A program made the position numbers and the translations under genes. From Sphingobacterium sp. ML3W (lineage in GTDB: Bacteria > Bacteroidota > Bacteroidia > Sphingobacteriales > Sphingobacteriaceae): a DNA stretch of 64,000 nucleotides. Positions 1 to 8,279 of this stretch are shown here, one piece after another. The notes under the pieces were generated by a model. It saw only the letters and a list, made by a program, of their open reading frames with translations, was not told where the DNA came from and searched no databases. Location: positions 1,736,001 through 1,800,000 of the forward strand of contig NZ_CP009278.1 in the NCBI RefSeq assembly GCF_000747525.1, in the 5' to 3' direction. The stretch's first letter is position 1, and every line of letters begins with the position of its first letter.

Positions 1-110
1 CCACCCACTATTTTAAAAGTAGCGTCCGAATCTTCGATCTTTAGTGCTTTGATTAAGTTTGCACCATGCAGATCTCCCGATGTTTCGCCAGCTATAAGGT
101 AATATTTCAT
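1..110 (-). CDS. lpxB: Lipid-A-disaccharide synthase, 5' fragment
   Basis: Only the first 36 codons lie in the window and the gene runs off the left edge. The translation begins MKYYLIAGETSGDLHGANLI, which matches the N-terminus of LpxB, a GT19 glycosyltransferase that joins UDP-diacylglucosamine and lipid X into the lipid A disaccharide at the inner membrane. The AGExSGDLHGA block is the family's opening signature. The start is the ATG at 110-108. The next gene to the right is transcribed the other way, so lpxB is first in its transcript or has its own promoter. Identity rests on this short segment alone. Confidence 0.85.
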   Translation of the reverse strand, partial: MKYYLIAGETSGDLHGANLIKALKIEDSDATFKIVG

Positions 111-282
111 TTGCTCGATTCTATTCAATAATAGGGTTAAAGATAAGATTATTCTTCTTCATTAATAGATGACGGTCATTTACTTTTTCCATAAATGAAA
201 AGCATTTAAGTGAAATTGTGGCTGATTTTAAAGAAATGTTTCTATATTTAATAGAGATTTAGCATGTATAGATCTTTAATAT

Positions 283-290
283 TACTTTTG
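283..290 (+). promoter_or_regulatory. TAnnTTTG promoter box before the FtsB-like gene
   Basis: TACTTTTG matches the Bacteroidota -7 element exactly and ends four bases before the ATG at 295, so the transcript would begin at or very near the start codon. No clear -33 TTG is visible at the usual distance. Confidence 0.5.
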
Positions 291-294
291 TATT

Positions 295-597
295 ATGGAT
301 AGATTTTTAGCACTTATTCGAAATAAATACTTTTTAGCTGGTATCGCTTTTACGATATGGATGTGTTTTTTTGATCGGAATGATTTTGCGACACAATACA
401 GTTATCAGCACCAGAAGAGTAATCTAGAACGGGAAAAAGATTTTTATGAAAAGGAAAATGAACAAATCATTGAGACCGTCACTAATATTCGATCTGACCA
501 ACGTGAAGTGCAAAGAATAGCGCGTGAAAAATATAAAATGAAGAAAGAAAACGAAGACGTTTATATTGTGACTGAAGTCGAACTTGCAGATAAATAG
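295..597 (+). CDS. FtsB/DivIC-family septum formation initiator
   Basis: A 100-residue bitopic membrane protein. A short cytoplasmic start is followed by one membrane segment (about residues 12-27) and then a charged helix (about 43-85) rich in Glu, Lys and Arg that looks like a coiled coil. The motif REVQRIAREKYKMKKENEDVY is the conserved DivIC/FtsB C-terminal pattern. Family members form a periplasmic subcomplex with FtsL and FtsQ that activates septal peptidoglycan synthesis. It stands alone between divergent lpxB and a convergent permease. DivIC and FtsB cannot be told apart from sequence this short, so no symbol is given. Confidence 0.85.
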   Translation: MDRFLALIRNKYFLAGIAFTIWMCFFDRNDFATQYSYQHQKSNLEREKDFYEKENEQIIETVTNIRSDQREVQRIAREKYKMKKENEDVYIVTEVELADK

Positions 598-645
598 GAT
601 GGAGGTCTTCCGTGCCTATCAGGGATGGAAAAATAATAATACCCG

Positions 646-688
646 AAACAAATAGGCTGCTTCATTTTTGAAGCAGCCTATTTGTTTT
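646..688. terminator. Bidirectional hairpin terminator
   Basis: 18-base complementary arms (646-663 and 670-687) with A-rich and T-rich ends lie between the convergent FtsB-like gene and the permease. The right arm runs into the permease stop codon. Confidence 0.85.
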
Positions 689-2174
689 ATTCTTTTGATT
701 TTTGCTCTTCAGCATATTCTTTACGTATGACTGAATGCTTTTTGCTATATACAAAATAGACGACAACCCCGATCAACATCCAAATACCTAAACGTTCCCA
801 AGATTCGACTGGTAATGAAGCCATCATCAATACGCAGACCAAAATCCCTAAGATTGGTACTAGTGGTACAAATGGTGTTTTAAAGGGCCGTTCTAAGTTA
901 GGTTCTGTTTTCCGTAAAACAAGAATACCGATACAAACTAAGGTAAAGGCAAATAAAGTACCAATACTTACCATATGACCTAAATCTGAAACCGGCACAA
1001 ATCCTGCAAAAATACTGACAAAAACCATAAAGATAAGATTGGTTTTCCATGGAGTTTGTCTTTTTGATAGGTCAGAGAATACTTTAGGTAATAAACCATC
1101 TTTACTCATGGAATAAAAAACACGACTTTGCCCTAAAAGCATCACTAGGATAACGGAAGTATATCCAGCAATAATAGTGACGATTAAAGCGGTATTTAAG
1201 AATGTATATCCTGTTTTAGCAAAGGCAGTTGCAACGGGTTTGGCGTCACCTTTAAATTCAGTATACGGTGCTAATCCTGTTAATACATAAGAGAAGAGTA
1301 CATATAATAACGTACAGATAATCAAGGAACCGATAATACCAATTGGCATTCCTTTTTTAGGGTTTTTCGCTTCTTGAGCAGCAGTACTCACGGCATCAAA
1401 ACCTATAAAAGCAAAGAATACGACACCCGCAGCACGTAAAATTCCGCTAAAGCCATAATGTCCAAAATCGTCACTTTGAAGGAAACTCCAGAAACTTAAT
1501 TGACCACTTTTCACAAGCTCTTCGCCGTGGTTGATCGGTATAAAAGGAGTGTGGTTGGCATCATCTATGAAGCCCCAACCCAATACGATGAAAATGAGAA
1601 CAACAGCAACTTTTAAAATCACCAAAATATTATTGACAAAAGAAGATTCTTCTGTTCCGCGCATCAAGAGCAAGGAAAGCAAACAAACAATGACGATGGC
1701 TGGTACATTCACAATACCGCCTTCCCAAGGACCGTGTAAAAATTGACTTGGAAGCTCTATACCTAAAGTTATTAGGAGCTGATTGAAATATTGCGACCAA
1801 CTCACAGATACTGTAGCTGCTGCTAGCGCATATTCTAAGACCAAATCCCAGCCAATGATCCAAGCCATAAATTCGCCCATAGTCGCATAGGAATAGGTAT
1901 ATGCTGAACCCGCAACCGGTATCATCGATGCAAACTCTGCATAACATAATCCTGCAAACCCACAGCCGACTGCTGCAATGATAAAAGAGAGCACAACAGC
2001 GGGGCCAGCATGATCAGCAGCAGCGATACCTGTTAATGAGAATAGTCCGGCACCAATAATGGCACCTACTCCTAATGCAATAAGACCGGAACTGGAAAGT
2101 GTACGTTTTAAGGTAGCTTGACCATTGAGATCCGCCTCTGCTATTAGTTTGCTAATTGATTTTTTAAAAAGCAT
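687..2174 (-). CDS. APC-family amino acid permease (cationic amino acid transporter type)
   Basis: A 495-residue polytopic membrane protein with about twelve predicted helices. The first helix carries GVGAIIGAGLFSLTG (residues 35-49), the glycine-rich unwound substrate-binding segment of the APC superfamily. Length and the AGPAVVLSF and PVAGSAYTYSYATMGE blocks fit the CAT/YfnA subgroup, which imports basic or branched amino acids by proton symport or exchange. Substrate cannot be fixed from sequence. The gene is monocistronic: a perfect promoter lies upstream (2229-2258) and a terminator sits at its stop. The start MLFKKSISKL is supported by the promoter position. Confidence 0.9.
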   Translation of the reverse strand: MLFKKSISKLIAEADLNGQATLKRTLSSSGLIALGVGAIIGAGLFSLTGIAAADHAGPAVVLSFIIAAVGCGFAGLCYAEFASMIPVAGSAYTYSYATMGEFMAWIIGWDLVLEYALAAATVSVSWSQYFNQLLITLGIELPSQFLHGPWEGGIVNVPAIVIVCLLSLLLMRGTEESSFVNNILVILKVAVVLIFIVLGWGFIDDANHTPFIPINHGEELVKSGQLSFWSFLQSDDFGHYGFSGILRAAGVVFFAFIGFDAVSTAAQEAKNPKKGMPIGIIGSLIICTLLYVLFSYVLTGLAPYTEFKGDAKPVATAFAKTGYTFLNTALIVTIIAGYTSVILVMLLGQSRVFYSMSKDGLLPKVFSDLSKRQTPWKTNLIFMVFVSIFAGFVPVSDLGHMVSIGTLFAFTLVCIGILVLRKTEPNLERPFKTPFVPLVPILGILVCVLMMASLPVESWERLGIWMLIGVVVYFVYSKKHSVIRKEYAEEQKSKE

Positions 2175-2228
2175 AAGATATTTTAAGTTATAGTGGTTTT
2201 AAAATTGTAATATTTGTCTTTTCAAAGT

Positions 2229-2258
2229 CAAACTTAGATAAATTTGTTTTATTTACAA
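2229..2258 (-). promoter_or_regulatory. Bacteroidota housekeeping promoter for the permease
   Basis: On the minus strand a TTG (2258-2256) is followed by exactly 19 bases and then TAAGTTTG (2236-2229), an ideal match to TTG-N19-TAnnTTTG. The expected start of transcription is about 50 bases before the permease ATG. Confidence 0.8.
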
Positions 2259-2317
2259 TTTTATTTTTGTCATATATAAAATAAATTTATTCGTTCGACT
2301 CTTTTTATTTGGAACTT

Positions 2318-2550
2318 ATGATTGCTACGCAATTGTCGATTTCTCCTTTTCCATCGAGAAATGATTTTCAGAGAAAATATACCTTATTTGAACAACCTTT
2401 AGGAGGTTTATTTCATACCGTTTTAGCAGTCATTATTTAGCATATGTTGTCGAATTATATTGCCTTCCGTTGGAAATATGGAATCTGATTTTAGCTTCTC
2501 AAGCGCTGATTCTTCCTCTTGTAATTAAAAAACAATTAAGGGAAGTATAA
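2318..2550 (+). pseudogene. Possible frameshifted small membrane-protein gene
   Basis: An ATG at 2318 opens 40 codons ending at TAG 2438-2440 (MIATQLSISPF... to ...LFHTVLAVII). Adding one T to the run just before that stop would continue the reading frame as LAYVVELYCLPLEIWNLILA and so on to the TAA at 2548-2550, giving about 77 residues with two hydrophobic stretches. This is what a one-base deletion, or a sequencing error in a T run, would produce. I recognise no family, and chance remains possible. Confidence 0.25.
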
Positions 2551-2603
2551 AAAAAATGATGGAACGATTATACTGGGACGGGATAGCGTTATAAATAAAC
2601 GTA

Positions 2604-2645
2604 AAAAAAAAGCTTTTAACTGAAATACAGTTAAAAGCTTTTTAA
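2604..2645 (-). terminator. Terminator of the carboxypeptidase-regulatory-like gene
   Basis: Perfect arms AAAAAGCTTTTAACTG and its complement surround a five-base loop. Read on the minus strand the stem is followed by a run of T. It lies 33 bases past the stop at 2678. Confidence 0.85.
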
Positions 2646-2677
2646 TATGTAGCATTTTTAAGAAGTAAAAAATACCT

Positions 2678-3376
2678 TTATTTTTTACTTTTGAATTTTT
2701 TGTACGAATCCATAATGTACAATTTTATATCTTCATTTAATGCGTGTTCGACGAATTTGTAAGTTGGTCTGTATTGTTCTTTGAATAAAGCCAGTTCAGG
2801 ATCGACAAGAGGAGTCAAGGACTGAATAAGATCGCTTGAGAACTTACGGTCAATTGCTCTTTTCTGTTGCTCTTCGACCAGTAATTTATAGCTTTGACGT
2901 GCTTTTTTTGCTTCCTTACTGAAAACGCGCGAAGGAGATATTCGGATACCACCACGTTCTTTACCGATATCAGCGTATTTACCGGCTAGTTTTGCTGTTT
3001 GTATTTCAGCGTTCAATCTACTATCGGTCATTCTTTCGATAACTACCTCACTTAATTCAATAGCCGTGTTTAGTTTATTTAAATAAACTCTTTTTACACC
3101 GAAGTCATACACAAATACAGTGTCTTTTTGGTAACCGGTCGATTCGATTGCTAAATAATCATCTAATTGAGCGTCGATTACAAAATTTCCATTCTGATCG
3201 GTCAGTACTTCCGTGTTTGTTCTTACATTTTTAATAGAAACCCCACCGATGGTCTGGCTAGTCACCAATTCCATTGCGATACCTTTGACTTTTTCCTGTG
3301 CATGTAGTTTTCCTAACATACTACTGAAGGCTAAGATTGTCAAGATGCTTAAACGCTGTATGAATGCTGCTGTCAT
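2678..3376 (-). CDS. Secreted protein with carboxypeptidase-regulatory-like (CarboxypepD_reg) domain
   Basis: 232 residues with a Sec signal peptide (cleavage probably after KLHAQ, near residue 27). Residues about 30-105 form a small beta-sandwich of the type found at the N-terminus of TonB-dependent receptors: KVKGIAMELVTSQTIGGVSI, then TDQNGNFVI, then LAIESTGYQKDTVFV. No plug or barrel follows. The remaining 120 residues are basic and helical. Such stand-alone proteins are common in Bacteroidota, are presumed periplasmic or outer-membrane associated, and have no known biochemical role. It is flanked by terminators, so it is probably transcribed alone. Confidence 0.75.
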   Translation of the reverse strand: MTAAFIQRLSILTILAFSSMLGKLHAQEKVKGIAMELVTSQTIGGVSIKNVRTNTEVLTDQNGNFVIDAQLDDYLAIESTGYQKDTVFVYDFGVKRVYLNKLNTAIELSEVVIERMTDSRLNAEIQTAKLAGKYADIGKERGGIRISPSRVFSKEAKKARQSYKLLVEEQQKRAIDRKFSSDLIQSLTPLVDPELALFKEQYRPTYKFVEHALNEDIKLYIMDSYKKFKSKK

Positions 3377-3450
3377 TTGTTCTTTTTTATAATCAAAAAT
3401 ACATAATAATAAGTACTTATATCTTTCAAAAATTAATTATTTTAACAAAA

Positions 3451-3487
3451 AAATGTCATATGCTCTTTTACATATGACATTTAAGTT
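3451..3487 (-). terminator. Terminator of the M1 peptidase gene
   Basis: ATGTCATATG (3453-3462) and CATATGACAT (3471-3480) form a ten-base stem. On the minus strand a run of seven T follows. It starts directly after the stop at 3490. Confidence 0.85.
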
Positions 3488-3489
3488 TT

Positions 3490-5439
3490 TTATTTAGCAG
3501 TCCAGCTATTATTTTCAGGAACATGATCTGGAAATACATGATCAGGATCTAACTGGACAGATACTAAAGGTTCTTTAGAATCTATCTTGAAATCGAACGA
3601 TTGGTTTCTTTCCCAAATTTCTACCGGTAGTTTTTTTCGGATTTTCTTTCCAGAGGCTGTTGTTGCCTCTATGACAACAGGCATGGGAAGTTTTTCTAAA
3701 TTTTGAACGGTAATGATTGCACCCTGTGATGGATCATTTTTTAAGTAAGATACTTGGCTAATCGCTTGATCTACCTGCCAATTATTGATAAACCAACCGC
3801 GCCAAAACCAATTTAAATTCTCACCGGTTCCATTTTCGATGGAACGGAAGAAATCTTCTGGAGTAGGGTGCTTATAGGCCCAATCTGAAATGTATTTTTT
3901 AAAGGCAAAATCGAAACGCTCCTTACCAATAATCTCATCGCGTAAAAGTTTTAATCCATAGGCCGGTTTATAGTATACTAAAATCCCGATATTTCGTTCA
4001 TTCATATTTTGCGGCGTGTTCATAACAGATTCTAATCTTTGGTCGGTAAAACGGACAGCTTGACTGTTTGGGTCACCTACTTTTTTAGCGTATTCACCAT
4101 TATTGAAACTTTCAGTAGCAATTTCGTTAATAAATGTATTGAATCCTTCGTCCATCCATCCAAATTCTCTTTCATTGCTGGAAACAATCATTGGAAACCA
4201 ATTATGACCAAATTCATGGTTGGTCACTCCCCACAATGAGCCTGCTTTAGCTCTATTGCCACAGAAGGATAGCGCTGGGTACTCCATACCTCCTACATTT
4301 GAAGCCACATTAACGGCAACAGGGTAAGGATACTCATACCACTGATCTGAATAATGTTCGATTGCTGCCTTTGTATATTCTGTAGAACGTTCCCAAGCAT
4401 TATTGCCGTTACTTTCTTCTGGATAAGCAGAAATGGCAAGTGATTTTTTTCCGCTAGCTAAATTTATTCGTGCGGCATCCAAAATAAAAGAAGAAGAAGA
4501 AGCCCAGGCAATATCCTGTGCATTATTAAGACTGTATTTCCATGTCAAGCTCTTTTTATTTGGTCTTGAATTTTTTTGCGCTACTTCTTGTGCAGAACGT
4601 ATAATAATGGTCTGGTCACTTGTTTTTGCATTTTCATATCTTTTGAGTTGCTCTGCAGTGAAAACTTCTTGTGGATTAAGCAATTCGCCGCCCAATACTA
4701 CGATATGATTGGCTGGAGCAGTAATTTCGACCTGATAATTTCCAAATTCCCGATAGAACTCACCAGGACCGGTATAGGGGAGGGTATTCCATCCGCGAAT
4801 ATTGTCATAGACACAAAGCCTTGGAAACCATTGTGCTATCGCGTATACATTGCCTTGAGCTGTTGGTAGGATACCTGTTCGATCCGCACCATATTCTGGG
4901 ATGGTATAGGAATACTGTATCTTAAAACCAGCTTTTCCTCCTTTTGAAGCTAATGCTTGAGGAAGTCTAATTTGCATTCGGGTGTCGGTAATGATGTATT
5001 CTATAGCTTTTCCCGTTAAGTCGGTGACAGAAGAGATTGTGTAACCGCCATCAAAATTATTATTGGCATCTCCATATCTACTTTTCGTTAATGGAGAAAT
5101 GGCTTGGCCGCGACCTTCCTTTGAAAACATATTCTGATCCAGCTGTAACCAAATATAATCAAGCTGATCAGGGCTATTATTCGTATAGTTTATTTCGACA
5201 TCTCCAGCAATGCTGTTTTTTTTGTCGTCCAATGCGGCTGTGATTTTATAATCGGCATTGTTTTGCCAGTAGGCTGGTCCCGGTTTTCCACTTGCAGAGC
5301 GAAATTCATCACCATTATTGTTGAAAAACAAAGGTGCAAATGCTTCCGTATAACTATAATTGCTTTTTTGTTGGGCAAAGCTTAAAGAAGTGATTGATAA
5401 GGACAGAATACTTATTGATAGTAGGGGTAATCTTTTCAT
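3490..5439 (-). CDS. M1-family zinc metallopeptidase (secreted)
   Basis: 649 residues with a signal peptide (about 1-22, ending SLSFAQ). The zinc site is complete: HEFGH at 408-412 and the third ligand Glu431 in WMDEGFN, with the 18-residue spacing typical of gluzincins. The segment NVGGMEYPAL (381-390) sits where the GxMEN substrate-recognition motif of M1 aminopeptidases lies, although its final residues differ (MEYP). N-terminal beta domain, thermolysin-like catalytic domain and a C-terminal beta domain follow in the family order. The likely role is trimming peptides in the periplasm or outside the cell. It is single, with its own terminator. Confidence 0.9.
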   Translation of the reverse strand: MKRLPLLSISILSLSITSLSFAQQKSNYSYTEAFAPLFFNNNGDEFRSASGKPGPAYWQNNADYKITAALDDKKNSIAGDVEINYTNNSPDQLDYIWLQLDQNMFSKEGRGQAISPLTKSRYGDANNNFDGGYTISSVTDLTGKAIEYIITDTRMQIRLPQALASKGGKAGFKIQYSYTIPEYGADRTGILPTAQGNVYAIAQWFPRLCVYDNIRGWNTLPYTGPGEFYREFGNYQVEITAPANHIVVLGGELLNPQEVFTAEQLKRYENAKTSDQTIIIRSAQEVAQKNSRPNKKSLTWKYSLNNAQDIAWASSSSFILDAARINLASGKKSLAISAYPEESNGNNAWERSTEYTKAAIEHYSDQWYEYPYPVAVNVASNVGGMEYPALSFCGNRAKAGSLWGVTNHEFGHNWFPMIVSSNEREFGWMDEGFNTFINEIATESFNNGEYAKKVGDPNSQAVRFTDQRLESVMNTPQNMNERNIGILVYYKPAYGLKLLRDEIIGKERFDFAFKKYISDWAYKHPTPEDFFRSIENGTGENLNWFWRGWFINNWQVDQAISQVSYLKNDPSQGAIITVQNLEKLPMPVVIEATTASGKKIRKKLPVEIWERNQSFDFKIDSKEPLVSVQLDPDHVFPDHVPENNSWTAK

Positions 5440-5527
5440 ACTTAATTGTAAGGCTTGTTCTGCTCTAAATATAGTATGAAAAGATGTAATGTGAAATTAT
5501 TTCTGATAAATAATCGGTTTGTAACGA

Positions 5528-5875
5528 TTATTTTAAGATAGAGGCGTATTCAATTTCATCAAAACCCACCAAGATTTGTTGACCACCTTCAATGACTGGA
5601 CGCTTGATCATGCTGGTGTTTTTAGCCAAAACTGAGTTCGCCGATTTGGCATCGATGACAGCTGCTTGTTCGTCGGCATCTAGTTTTTTCCAAGTGGTTC
5701 CTTTCTTATTCAATAGTTTTTCCCAGCTAATTTCTTTTTCCCATTCGATTAGTTTCGCCTCCGAAATACCCTCTTTTTTGTAGTCGTGAAAAGTATAGTC
5801 TAATTGATTATCTGCTAGCCAAGTAATTGCTTTTTTGACTGTGTTGCAGTTTTTGATTCCATAAACGTGTAACAT
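5528..5875 (-). CDS. ArsC/Spx-family (YffB-like) thioredoxin-fold protein
   Basis: The protein starts MLHVYGIKNCNTVKKAITWL and has the single-cysteine ArsC-fold opening (YGIKNCNTVKKA), with YTFHDYKKEGIS after it. This matches the small Spx/MgsR/YffB group rather than a confirmed arsenate reductase, because neither an arsenate-site arginine pattern nor ars genes are evident. Members interact with RNA polymerase (Spx) or reduce thiol-bound arsenate (ArsC), so function is undecided. An in-frame ATG three codons upstream (5884) is equally possible. I chose the inner one because the promoter box ends only eleven bases before the outer one. Confidence 0.8.
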   Translation of the reverse strand: MLHVYGIKNCNTVKKAITWLADNQLDYTFHDYKKEGISEAKLIEWEKEISWEKLLNKKGTTWKKLDADEQAAVIDAKSANSVLAKNTSMIKRPVIEGGQQILVGFDEIEYASILK

Positions 5876-5884
5876 AATATCCAA

Positions 5885-6281
5885 TATTTTTAACCAAACT
5901 TAGATAAATTGAGCTTTATAAACAATATAATCAAGCGGAATATAGCAACAAGTTATTTTTAGGATGTATTTTATATGTTTATCTATAGTAATCGTTATGC
6001 TTATGCAATGAAATAGTGGCTTTAGTGTAGCGCTAAAAGCATATAATCTCCCAGTTAAATTACCTTTTCAAGTCGTGATGTTGCTATATGCAGATATTGG
6101 GAAGGTATAACAGTTTTCCGTCATCATTATGAGTAGAGCCAGTAATATGGAAGGAAGTCACTATCTTTAGGTTAATTAATAAGGTTAGTGTAATATGTAC
6201 ACTTTATAAATTATGTAGAACAATAATTTTTTTTTACCTTAGTCCATAAATAGATTATAAATATCAAAAGCAAATTATAAT
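5885..6281. other. 397-base intergenic stretch between divergent genes
   Basis: It holds the minus-strand promoter at 5895-5925. Just before the aldolase, TACCTTAG (about 6236-6243) is a weak TAnnTTTG-like box. No ORF, hairpin or RNA was recognised in the middle. Confidence 0.5.
5895..5925 (-). promoter_or_regulatory. Promoter of the ArsC/Spx-like gene
   Basis: On the minus strand TTG (5925-5923), a 20-base spacer and TAAGTTTG (5902-5895) match the Bacteroidota consensus. Transcription should begin around 5888, giving a very short leader. Confidence 0.7.
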
Positions 6282-7361
6282 ATGAGCCTAAAAGATTTTA
6301 AAGGTGTATTGACAGGAGATCAAGTACAAGAGTTGTTCGAATTAGCAAAAGAGCATAAATTCGCACTTCCAGCAGTTAACATTACTGGTACAAACTCAAT
6401 CAATGCTGTGATGGAAACTGCTAAAGCAGTTAACTCACCTGTAATTATTCAATTATCAAACGGTGGAGCACAATTTTACGCTGGTAAAACATTAAATAAT
6501 GATGGTTTAAAAGCGTGTATTCTAGGTGCTGTAGCTGCTGCTCAACACGTACATTTATTAGCAGAACACTATGGTGTTGCTGTTATTTTGCATACTGACC
6601 ATGCTGCTAAGAAATTGTTACCTTGGATCGACGGTCTATTAGATGCTGGAGAGAAATTTTTTGCGCAACATGGTAAGCCATTATTTTCTTCTCATATGTT
6701 AGATTTATCTGAAGAGTCTATCGAAGAAAATATCGAAATTTCTGCAAAATACCTTGCTCGTATGAAACCACTAGGTATGACTATAGAGATTGAATTGGGT
6801 GTTACAGGTGGAGAAGAAGATGGTGTAGATAATTCTGATGTTGATAGCTCTAAATTATATACGCAACCAGAAGAAGTGGCTTATGCTTACGAAGAATTGT
6901 CGAAAATTTCTGATAAATTTACTGTAGCAGCTGCTTTTGGAAATGTTCACGGTGTATACAAACCAGGAAACGTAAAATTACAACCTGTTATTCTTCATAA
7001 TTCGCAGGAGTATATTCGTGAGAAATTCAATTTAACAGCTCAAAAACCAGTAAACTTTGTTTTCCATGGTGGTTCAGGTTCTTCTCCGGCAGAAATCGAA
7101 GAAGCAATCTCATACGGTGCTATCAAAATGAATATCGATACAGATATGCAATGGGCTATGTGGGATGGCGTTCGTGAATACGAAGCTAAAAACCATGACT
7201 TCTTACAAAGTCAAATTGGTAATCCTGAAAGTGCTGATTCACCAAATAAAAAATACTATGATCCTCGCGTTTGGTTACGTAAAGGAGAAGAAGCTTTCGT
7301 TACACGTTTGAAACAAGCTTTCGAAGAATTAAATGCAATCGATATTAACAATAAATTGTAA
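6282..7361 (+). CDS. fbaA: Class II fructose-bisphosphate aldolase
   Basis: 359 residues, the same length as E. coli FbaA. It splits fructose 1,6-bisphosphate to dihydroxyacetone phosphate and glyceraldehyde 3-phosphate in glycolysis and forms it in gluconeogenesis. The zinc/catalytic motif LHTDHAAKK (His104, Asp106, His107) is intact, as are ELGVTGGEEDGVDN and the second zinc histidine in FGNVHGVY. GGSGSSPAEIEEAISYG provides the phosphate and monovalent-cation site. The codon pattern is that of a strongly expressed gene. It is monocistronic, with a hairpin terminator 33 bases downstream. Confidence 0.97.
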   Translation: MSLKDFKGVLTGDQVQELFELAKEHKFALPAVNITGTNSINAVMETAKAVNSPVIIQLSNGGAQFYAGKTLNNDGLKACILGAVAAAQHVHLLAEHYGVAVILHTDHAAKKLLPWIDGLLDAGEKFFAQHGKPLFSSHMLDLSEESIEENIEISAKYLARMKPLGMTIEIELGVTGGEEDGVDNSDVDSSKLYTQPEEVAYAYEELSKISDKFTVAAAFGNVHGVYKPGNVKLQPVILHNSQEYIREKFNLTAQKPVNFVFHGGSGSSPAEIEEAISYGAIKMNIDTDMQWAMWDGVREYEAKNHDFLQSQIGNPESADSPNKKYYDPRVWLRKGEEAFVTRLKQAFEELNAIDINNKL

Positions 7362-7394
7362 TATCAGATCATGCTACCTTTGGTAGCTGTTAAG

Positions 7395-7430
7395 AGCGCA
7401 TGGAGGGATTTCACTTCATGCGCTTTTTTA
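7395..7430 (+). terminator. Terminator after fbaA
   Basis: AGCGCATG and CATGCGCT arms are followed by a run of six T. Confidence 0.85.
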
Positions 7431-7529
7431 ATGCTTTATTTTTGTCTATTTTTTGTTAAAAACTGCTAAATTATGTGCTAAAGTCAAGGATGGTGCATAT
7501 TTTGCAGAACAGTTACACGAAAACAATAA

Positions 7530-8210
7530 ATGAATATGAAAAAATTAGGATTAGGTGCGATTTTATATTTTATTGCGCAATTTGGTTTTGCTCAAACAAA
7601 GCAAAATGTGGGAACCTTTAATTCCGTAGATGTGACGGATAAAATACAAGTGGAGTTGATTCATGGAAAATCTAATGAGGTTGTGATAGAAGGTGATAAT
7701 TCCGAAAATATTCAAGTTGTCAATACAAATGGGGCACTGCGTATAAAAATGAATACTTTAAATGCCTTACAGGGTAATAATGTTAATGTAAAGGTTTATT
7801 ACGATGCATTGAAAAGTGTGTCAGCAAAGAAGGGAGCCAAGCTTATTAATAGAGACGCTGATCAGCTTGTATCCGATCAGTTGAGCGTGTCTGCAGCTGA
7901 AGGGGGCTTGATTGTTATGCATGTACAGGCTAAGAAGGTGGATGTCAAAGCAACATCTGGTTCAACGATCTCTCTTATAGGAAAAAGTATAACGCAGGAT
8001 GTCATTTCTAATTTCGGAGGTAAATATGAAGGTAAAGATTTACTGACCGATGTGAGCAATGTGACTGTGAATGGCGGAGGTAAAGCGGAAGTTTATGCTA
8101 AAGATTCTATTGTCGCCAAAACAAGAGCAGGGGGTGTAATCGATGTTTATGGTAAACCTGCCCACAAGTCAGAAAAAAAATTGGCTGGAGGTATGATCAA
8201 TTATAAATAA
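7530..8210 (+). CDS. DUF2807 (GIN-domain) secreted protein
   Basis: 226 residues with a signal peptide ending near QFGFAQ (residue 22). The rest is a repetitive, glycine- and valine-rich beta-helix of the DUF2807 'putative auto-transporter adhesin head GIN domain': NSVDVTDKIQVELIHGKSNE, then VKVYYDALKSVSAKKGAKL, then NVTVNGGGKAEVYAKDSIVA. These proteins are abundant in Bacteroidota, exported, and of unknown biochemical role. A second ATG two codons in (7536) is an equally possible start. A convergent hairpin separates it from the next gene. Confidence 0.85.
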   Translation: MNMKKLGLGAILYFIAQFGFAQTKQNVGTFNSVDVTDKIQVELIHGKSNEVVIEGDNSENIQVVNTNGALRIKMNTLNALQGNNVNVKVYYDALKSVSAKKGAKLINRDADQLVSDQLSVSAAEGGLIVMHVQAKKVDVKATSGSTISLIGKSITQDVISNFGGKYEGKDLLTDVSNVTVNGGGKAEVYAKDSIVAKTRAGGVIDVYGKPAHKSEKKLAGGMINYK

Positions 8211-8232
8211 TTGGCACGCTATGTATTAAAGT

Positions 8233-8263
8233 AAGCACCTGAATACATCAGGTGCTTGCTTTA
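8233..8263. terminator. Bidirectional terminator
   Basis: AAGCACCTGA and TCAGGTGCTT form a ten-base stem between convergent genes, followed by a short T-rich tail on the plus strand. Confidence 0.75.
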
Positions 8264-8279
8264 CTATTTCATCAACATG

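Larger units (their letters stand above)
2175..2677. other. 503-base intergenic stretch
   Basis: Apart from the permease promoter (2229-2258), a possible frameshifted small gene (2318-2550) and a terminator (2604-2645), I see no other signal here. Confidence 0.6.

Noticed and set aside
1531..1746. Open frame antisense to the permease gene
   Set aside because: Shadow of the permease reading frame; lysine/threonine/proline-skewed composition, no promoter or start signal.
5528..5875. Arsenate reductase assignment for the Spx-like gene
   Set aside because: Single-cysteine fold only and no ars operon; family name kept general.
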